NCBI GenBank assembly: GCA_946622835.1 | Contig: CAMOQI010000004.1 | Location: 1 to 19,449, forward strand | From: an uncultured Candidatus Melainabacteria bacterium | Lineage (GTDB): Bacteria > Cyanobacteriota > Vampirovibrionia > Gastranaerophilales > Gastranaerophilaceae | Direction of reading: 5' to 3' | DNA length: 19,449 nucleotides | Shown here: one piece after another, positions 15,586 through 19,449 of the stretch | Layout: every line of letters starts with the position of its first letter | How positions within the stretch are numbered: the first letter of the stretch is position 1 | Position numbers and translations under genes: made by a program | Notes under the pieces: generated by a model | What the model was told of the DNA's origin: nothing | Seen by the model: the letters and a program-made list of their open reading frames with translations, nothing else | The model's database searches: none

Positions 15586-16247
15586 GCGAAGAAGTTCTAA
15601 TCCCAAAAATGAAAAGGGTAGATAAAACCAAAAAGAAATTCAGAATTCCATGGCTTAATATAGCTATAATAATCCTTTGTGTGCTGCTTATAATCGGTTC
15701 CACATTTTTAAATATAAATCTTAAACACTATATCATTCCTCCCGAATTGTTCTCCGGAGAGAAATTGAGTGCTCAAGATTTTATATTCAGTATATTTTTT
15801 ATACCGCAGATTCCTGTTATTATGTTTGTATGCTCATTACTTGGTAAAAAAATGGCAACCGTCACAACAATGCTCTACATCTTAACCGGTTTGTTCATCG
15901 TGCCGATATTTGCACTTGGCGGAGGAATTCAATATTTTGGAGAATACGGATTCGGTTATATTTTGGGATACATTCCTGCAGTAGTTCTTGCAGGAAGCTT
16001 CTTGGATAATAAGTATTCCTATTGGAACATGATAAAAGCCGCCGTTTTAGGGGTTTTAACAATACATTTTATCGGAATTTTATATATGTTAATCATTGTT
16101 CTGATAAGAAAAAGCGGAATGGATTTTGCTCTGGGGTGGATTCATGCTCAAAGCGGATTGAAAATAATTTACGATTTGATATTTAGCTTTGTCCTTATTT
16201 TAATCGGAAAATATCTGCACGCTTGTTTAAAATATGTTCTTGAATAA
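15582..16247 (+). CDS. bioY: Biotin transporter BioY (S component)
   Basis: Membrane protein of 221 aa with about six hydrophobic helices after a basic cytoplasmic N-terminus (KMKRVDKTKKKFRIPW). The motifs FFIPQIPVIMF, FIVPIFALGGG and FGYILGYIPAVVLAG correspond to the BioY family, substrate-binding subunit of the biotin ECF transporter. No EcfA ATPase or EcfT gene is nearby, so it probably uses a shared module encoded elsewhere or acts alone, as some BioY proteins do. It starts inside the rimI stop (ATGA), and AAAGGAAAT about 8 nt upstream is a reasonable ribosome binding site. Expression would be coupled to rimI. Confidence 0.85.
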   Translation: MSEEVLIPKMKRVDKTKKKFRIPWLNIAIIILCVLLIIGSTFLNINLKHYIIPPELFSGEKLSAQDFIFSIFFIPQIPVIMFVCSLLGKKMATVTTMLYILTGLFIVPIFALGGGIQYFGEYGFGYILGYIPAVVLAGSFLDNKYSYWNMIKAAVLGVLTIHFIGILYMLIIVLIRKSGMDFALGWIHAQSGLKIIYDLIFSFVLILIGKYLHACLKYVLE

Positions 16248-16253
16248 ACAATG

Positions 16254-16279
16254 TTGCCACATTAAAGCTCATGTGGTAA
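16254..16279. promoter_or_regulatory. Imperfect hairpin after bioY, upstream of the ZorA-like gene
   Basis: TTGCCACAT (16254-16262) and ATGTGGTAA (16271-16279) can pair over nine positions with one G-T pair and an 8-nt loop. The central six base pairs (CCACAT/ATGTGG) are perfect. It lies in the 60-nt gap between bioY and the preferred start of the next gene. It has no following T-run, so it is a weak candidate terminator; an operator or RNA-processing site is equally possible. Confidence 0.4.
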
Positions 16280-16307
16280 AATATTGGTGAGGAATGGTGA
16301 AGATCGT

Positions 16308-17216
16308 ATGAATTTTATAACTATTATAACGGATATCCCTATTTTAATCGTACTTGTAGTATTTGTATGTTCTTTGGTGTATTGCTTTAAGAAATATACT
16401 CAAACAGGCAAAAATCTAAACGTACTTATTGATTTTTTCGAGGGATTTAAAAAGAATGACTTAAATTTCAGATTTAAAGAAATTGATGCTTGGATGAGCC
16501 AGAATCCTTACGTTTCATCCACTTGGGCAGAATTTAAAAATACCTTAGTATTTTCTGAATCAATTGCTTTAAAATCAACCGATGATGATGTGAAATACAA
16601 AGATGTTTCATCTACTGTTCAGAACGTCCAAACAACGGCCGATCCTTTATATTTCTTTAATGAAGAAACTCTAATTACTTCAAAATTTAACTATAAATTG
16701 ACTCAGACAATACCGACAATTTTGACAGGTTTTGGTCCTTTGTTTACATTTTTAAATATTGCATTGGCATTTGGCAGGGTTGATTTTTCAACCCAAGAAA
16801 AGACTTTATCCTCACTATCCGGATTCTTGGGAACAATGCAGATTGCGGCATTAGTATCAGTTATTGCGGTTTCTTCATGTTTGATTTACCTGATGATAGA
16901 AAGAATTATGTATAACAAGCTTTGTAAAGCTCCTTTAGGTAAAGTACAAGAACTTTTAGGCGGTTTATTTGCAAGTATTTCCGCCGAAAAATTCCTATAT
17001 GAGTTATTAAGAGAATCAAAAGTTTCAAATAATTCTGTCGCAAACATTATGTCGGGAATTCCGACCGAGTTCAAAACAGCATTCAATTCAAGTATGGCAA
17101 CCAGCTTAGTGCCTTATCTTGAAAATTTGATCTTTGGATTAAATCAGTTAAACAGACAGCTAAAGGAAAACTTGAAAGCTCAAACTCACAAAGATGAAGT
17201 GGATGACCTTTTTTAA
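16308..17216 (+). CDS. MotA/TolQ/ExbB-type proton-channel protein, ZorA-like
   Basis: Inner-membrane protein of 302 aa with three predicted helices (about 4-26, 136-156 and 177-199). A roughly 110-residue segment lies between the first two, and a roughly 100-residue segment follows the third. TQTIPTILTGFGPLFTFLNI and GFLGTMQIAALVSVIAVSSC are the pore-helix patterns of the TolQ/ExbB/ZorA group; the first loop carries an AWMSQNPYVSSTWAEF stretch I associate with ZorA-like proteins. Three helices argue against flagellar MotA (four). The frame could start at TTG 16284, but GGTGA lies about 7 nt before the ATG at 16308. It is followed 15 nt later by a MotB/OmpA-like gene, so the two should form a proton-driven stator-like complex. 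Zorya ZorA proteins have a long intracellular tail; this one does not. Family sure, ZorA identity moderate. Confidence 0.72.
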   Translation: MNFITIITDIPILIVLVVFVCSLVYCFKKYTQTGKNLNVLIDFFEGFKKNDLNFRFKEIDAWMSQNPYVSSTWAEFKNTLVFSESIALKSTDDDVKYKDVSSTVQNVQTTADPLYFFNEETLITSKFNYKLTQTIPTILTGFGPLFTFLNIALAFGRVDFSTQEKTLSSLSGFLGTMQIAALVSVIAVSSCLIYLMIERIMYNKLCKAPLGKVQELLGGLFASISAEKFLYELLRESKVSNNSVANIMSGIPTEFKTAFNSSMATSLVPYLENLIFGLNQLNRQLKENLKAQTHKDEVDDLF

Positions 17217-17231
17217 CAACAGGAATGTACA

Positions 17232-17918
17232 ATGGCACTAATCAAACGACAATCAGCAAATGATAATGAAGAAAATATATTTTGGGTAACTATGTCAGAC
17301 CTTTTATTAGGTTTGGCAATTGTTTTCATTACGTTATTCGTTGTTGCAATGACAGGGTTTACACAACAGACTATCCAGCAACAAAAGATTCAGATGGAGG
17401 TTTCCGAAAAAATTGGGGAACAATTAAAAAAAGCTGATGTGAAAGCCGAAATCGACGAGATGACAGGAGATTTAAATATTTCTGATGTCGAATTATTTGA
17501 ATTAGGAAGTTATGTTTTATCGGCCAGAGGGAAAAAGCTTTTGGACAAATTAGCTCCTATATACATAAATACTATTTTTGCAGATAAAGAATTGAGCGAA
17601 AAAATTAAATATATTGTTATTCAGGGACATACAGATTCACATATGTTTGCAGGGGTGAAGTCCAAAGATGAACAGTTTATACGAAATATGGATTTGAGCT
17701 TGAAACGTGCAAATGCAGTTGCTGATTATATGTTTAAAACAAATTATAATAAACAATATGCCGATCATTTCAGAAAAATTCTTGTTGTCGAAGGTAAAAG
17801 TTTCAACGAACCCATCATTGTAAACGGTGTTGAAGACTATAATAAAAGTCGTCGTGTTGAATTAAAATTAGAAGTTCAAGATTGGAATGTTGCAACCGCT
17901 CTGGGATTAAAAAGATGA
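17232..17918 (+). CDS. MotB/OmpA-like peptidoglycan-binding motor subunit, ZorB-like
   Basis: Protein of 228 aa with one N-terminal membrane helix (about 16-42, FWVTMSDLLLGLAIVFITLF) carrying Asp23, the position expected for the proton-binding aspartate. A short helical linker follows (QQTIQQQKIQMEVSEKI), then a C-terminal OmpA-like domain (about 85-215). This domain contains YIVIQGHTDSH, SLKRANAVADYM and YNKSRRVELKL, the peptidoglycan-binding pattern. TolR/ExbD lack this domain, so the pairing with a three-helix partner points to ZorAB rather than Tol or Exb. AGGA lies 7 nt before the ATG. No flagellar or Zorya effector gene is next to it. Its stop overlaps the UPF0210 start as ATGA. Confidence 0.78.
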   Translation: MALIKRQSANDNEENIFWVTMSDLLLGLAIVFITLFVVAMTGFTQQTIQQQKIQMEVSEKIGEQLKKADVKAEIDEMTGDLNISDVELFELGSYVLSARGKKLLDKLAPIYINTIFADKELSEKIKYIVIQGHTDSHMFAGVKSKDEQFIRNMDLSLKRANAVADYMFKTNYNKQYADHFRKILVVEGKSFNEPIIVNGVEDYNKSRRVELKLEVQDWNVATALGLKR

Positions 17919-19276
17919 TAAATGAATACAATATTATAGAAACCATTAATATGATTAAGTTGTACAATCTTGACATCAGAACAGTTACTCTTGCACTGAG
18001 TTTAAGAGATTGTATTTCGCAAGATTGTGATATCTTATGTTCCAACATTTACGACAAAATAACAAAATATGCCAAAAATTTAGTTGAATATGCGGATGAA
18101 TTAGCGGACGATTATTCTATACCTATTATAAATAAAAGAATTTCAGTAACACCAATATCTTTTATCGGAGAATCATGCAAAAATCCGAATTATGTAAAAA
18201 TCGCACAAACTCTCGATGCTGCGGCAAAAGAAGTTGGGGTAAATTTTGTCGGAGGGTTTTCGGCTCTTGTTGAAAAAGGATGCACAAAAGGAGATAATCT
18301 TTTAATAGAAAGCATTCCTGAAGCTTTGGCAACAACAGAACGTGTTTGCTCTTCAATAAATTTGGCATCTTCTAAATCCGGAATAAATATGGATGCTGTA
18401 TTAAAAATGGCAGAAATAATAAAAAAATCAGCATATATGACAAAAGATAAAGACGGAATAGGAGCAGCAAAATTGGTAGTGTTCTGCAACGTTCCTCAAG
18501 ATAATCCTTTTATGGCCGGTGCTTTTTGCGGGATGGGAGAACCTGAATGCGCACTAAATGTTGGAGTATCCGGTCCCGGAGTTGTAAGAGCCGCAATAGA
18601 ATCACTATCAGAAAATACCAATTTAAGCGACTTGGCAAATAAAATAAAAGAAATCGCATTTAAAATAACTTCAACCGGAGAGTTAATCGGACGGAAACTT
18701 TCAAAAAAATTAGACATCCCATTTGGAGTGATAGATTTATCACTTGCTCCGACACCTGCTGTTGGAGATAGTGTTGCCGGAATTTTTCAGGCAATGGGCT
18801 TGGAACATGCCGGAGCACACGGCACAACAGCAGCACTTGCTATGCTTAACGATGCCGTCAAAAAAGGCGGTATTATGGCAAGTTCACACGTTGGAGGTTT
18901 ATCAGGCGCTTTTATTCCTGTTTCTGAAGATGCGGGAATGATAGAGGCTGCAACCAAGGGCTATTTAAATTTTGACAAGCTTGAAGCTATGACCTCCGTT
19001 TGTTCGGTAGGGCTCGATATGATAGCTATACCCGGCGATACTCCAACTGACACTATTGCAGGAATTATTGCAGATGAAATGGCTATTGGTATGATAAATA
19101 AAAAAACTACCGCCGTCAGAATTATTCCGGCATACGGGAAAGTCGCGGGGGATAAAGTTTTTTACGGAGGGCTGCTGGGCGAAGCCCCTATTATGGCAGT
19201 AAATAACTTATCCTCATCAAATTTTGTACAAAGAGGAGGACGCATTCCTGCGCCGATCCACAGTTTAAATAATTAA
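17915..19276 (+). CDS. UPF0210 (DUF711) family protein
   Basis: Conserved cytoplasmic protein of 453 aa, matching the usual UPF0210 length of about 450. Recognisable stretches are NIIETINMIKLYNLDIRTVTL at the N-terminus, RISVTPISFIGESC, FVGGFSALVEKGC and GVSGPGVVRAAIE. AAFxxMG-like GMGEPECALNVG, DLSLAPTPAVGDSVAGI and SSHVGGLSGAFIPVSEDAGM also match. From memory, a pneumococcal member has a pyruvate-formate-lyase-like fold but no proven activity. A TTG-started extension to 17882 is possible, but the ATG at 17915 gives the normal length and overlaps the ZorB-like stop (ATGA). In other genomes I recall it next to a small ACT-domain protein (UPF0237); here the upstream neighbour is the motor subunit instead. 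Function unknown. Confidence 0.88.
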   Translation: MINEYNIIETINMIKLYNLDIRTVTLALSLRDCISQDCDILCSNIYDKITKYAKNLVEYADELADDYSIPIINKRISVTPISFIGESCKNPNYVKIAQTLDAAAKEVGVNFVGGFSALVEKGCTKGDNLLIESIPEALATTERVCSSINLASSKSGINMDAVLKMAEIIKKSAYMTKDKDGIGAAKLVVFCNVPQDNPFMAGAFCGMGEPECALNVGVSGPGVVRAAIESLSENTNLSDLANKIKEIAFKITSTGELIGRKLSKKLDIPFGVIDLSLAPTPAVGDSVAGIFQAMGLEHAGAHGTTAALAMLNDAVKKGGIMASSHVGGLSGAFIPVSEDAGMIEAATKGYLNFDKLEAMTSVCSVGLDMIAIPGDTPTDTIAGIIADEMAIGMINKKTTAVRIIPAYGKVAGDKVFYGGLLGEAPIMAVNNLSSSNFVQRGGRIPAPIHSLNN

Positions 19277-19288
19277 AAAAGGAAAAAT

Positions 19289-19449
19289 ATGAAAGAAAAA
19301 AGCAGAAACATCTCAAAATTTTCAAATTCACTTATAGAATATTTAATTAACGCAATGGCAGACAGACATTCCGAAGTGCGCTACATTGCACAAAGGCTAA
19401 ATAATTTAAAAATATTTATGGATCCGTTCAAACAATCGGAACCGCATTT
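19289..19449 (+). CDS. N-terminal part of an unknown protein, cut by the window edge
   Basis: An ATG at 19289 with AAGGA about 6 nt upstream opens a frame that runs to the end of the window (53 codons). The start is charged and mostly helical (MKEKSRNISKFSNSLIEYL, MADRHSEVRYIAQRLNN). I recognise no family. It follows UPF0210 by 12 nt and probably belongs to the same operon, but it does not begin like the UPF0237 ACT protein. Confidence 0.55.
   Translation, partial: MKEKSRNISKFSNSLIEYLINAMADRHSEVRYIAQRLNNLKIFMDPFKQSEPH

Noticed and set aside
16284..16307. TTG start giving an eight-residue extension of the ZorA-like protein
   Set aside because: GGTGA lies at a suitable distance before the ATG at 16308, and the extension is hydrophilic and unlike the following membrane helix start.
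16308..17918. Flagellar MotAB stator
   Set aside because: The first protein has three rather than four membrane helices and no flagellar gene is in the window.
18190..18489. 99-codon minus-strand frame within UPF0210
   Set aside because: It is antisense to a conserved, full-length protein and shows no ribosome binding site or motif.
1..19449. tRNA, rRNA, CRISPR arrays, insertion sequences
   Set aside because: No tRNA-like cloverleaf, ribosomal RNA stretch, regularly spaced direct repeat or transposase was seen; coding regions fill almost the whole window.

Overview
The window is AT-rich bacterial DNA with tightly packed genes and mostly AAGGA-type ribosome binding sites. A HlyB/HlyD-type secretion pair and a MotB/OmpA-like peptidoglycan-binding protein suggest a cell with a periplasm, and probably an outer membrane. 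The overall style (low GC, DUF711/UPF0210, BioY, a cell-surface polysaccharide island) would fit an uncultured gut bacterium such as the Gastranaerophilales/Vampirovibrionia. That is a guess from general resemblance; nothing here is a phylogenetic marker.

Region 1 (1-4528, + strand) is the distal part of an operon. It holds the last codons of an unidentified gene, a HlyB-like ABC exporter with a degenerate C39 domain, a HlyD-like membrane fusion protein, and a family-4-type glycosyltransferase. Gaps are 2, 11 and 2 nt. No outer-membrane TolC gene or secreted substrate is visible.

Region 2 (4525-14919, - strand) is a ten-gene, nearly gap-free glycan operon read right to left. It starts with an FdtA/QdtA-type dTDP-sugar 3,4-ketoisomerase, then an ATP-grasp/HAD fusion of unknown function and a GT-B glycosyltransferase. 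Next come a CDP-glycerol:glycerophosphotransferase-type enzyme, an IspD/TarI-type cytidylyltransferase, an extended SDR and an AraD-type ribulose-5-phosphate 4-epimerase. A membrane O-acyltransferase, an FdtB/QdtB-type aminotransferase and a family-2 glycosyltransferase close it. Two activated-sugar branches can be read. One is a dTDP-3-amino-3,6-dideoxyhexose branch (ketoisomerase plus aminotransferase). The other is a CDP-linked polyol or pentulose phosphate branch (AraD, SDR, cytidylyltransferase, phosphotransferase). Polymerase, flippase, RmlA/RmlB and a dedicated FdtC/QdtC acetyltransferase are not in the window.

Region 3 (14920-15051) is a divergent promoter region. It carries a good sigma70-type promoter for rimI whose predicted transcription start coincides with the rimI ATG.

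Region 4 (15052-19449, + strand) has rimI and bioY (overlapping), a short hairpin, then a three-gene unit and a partial unknown gene. The unit is a three-TM MotA/TolQ/ExbB-type protein, a MotB/OmpA-like protein and a UPF0210 protein whose start overlaps the OmpA-like stop. The MotA/MotB pair looks like the ZorAB motor of Zorya defence systems, but no Zorya effector is visible. The most interesting points are the CDP-pentulose/polyol branch, the ATP-grasp/HAD fusion, the orphan ZorAB-like motor joined to UPF0210, and the 19-20-residue FGIP repeats shared by two adjacent transferases.
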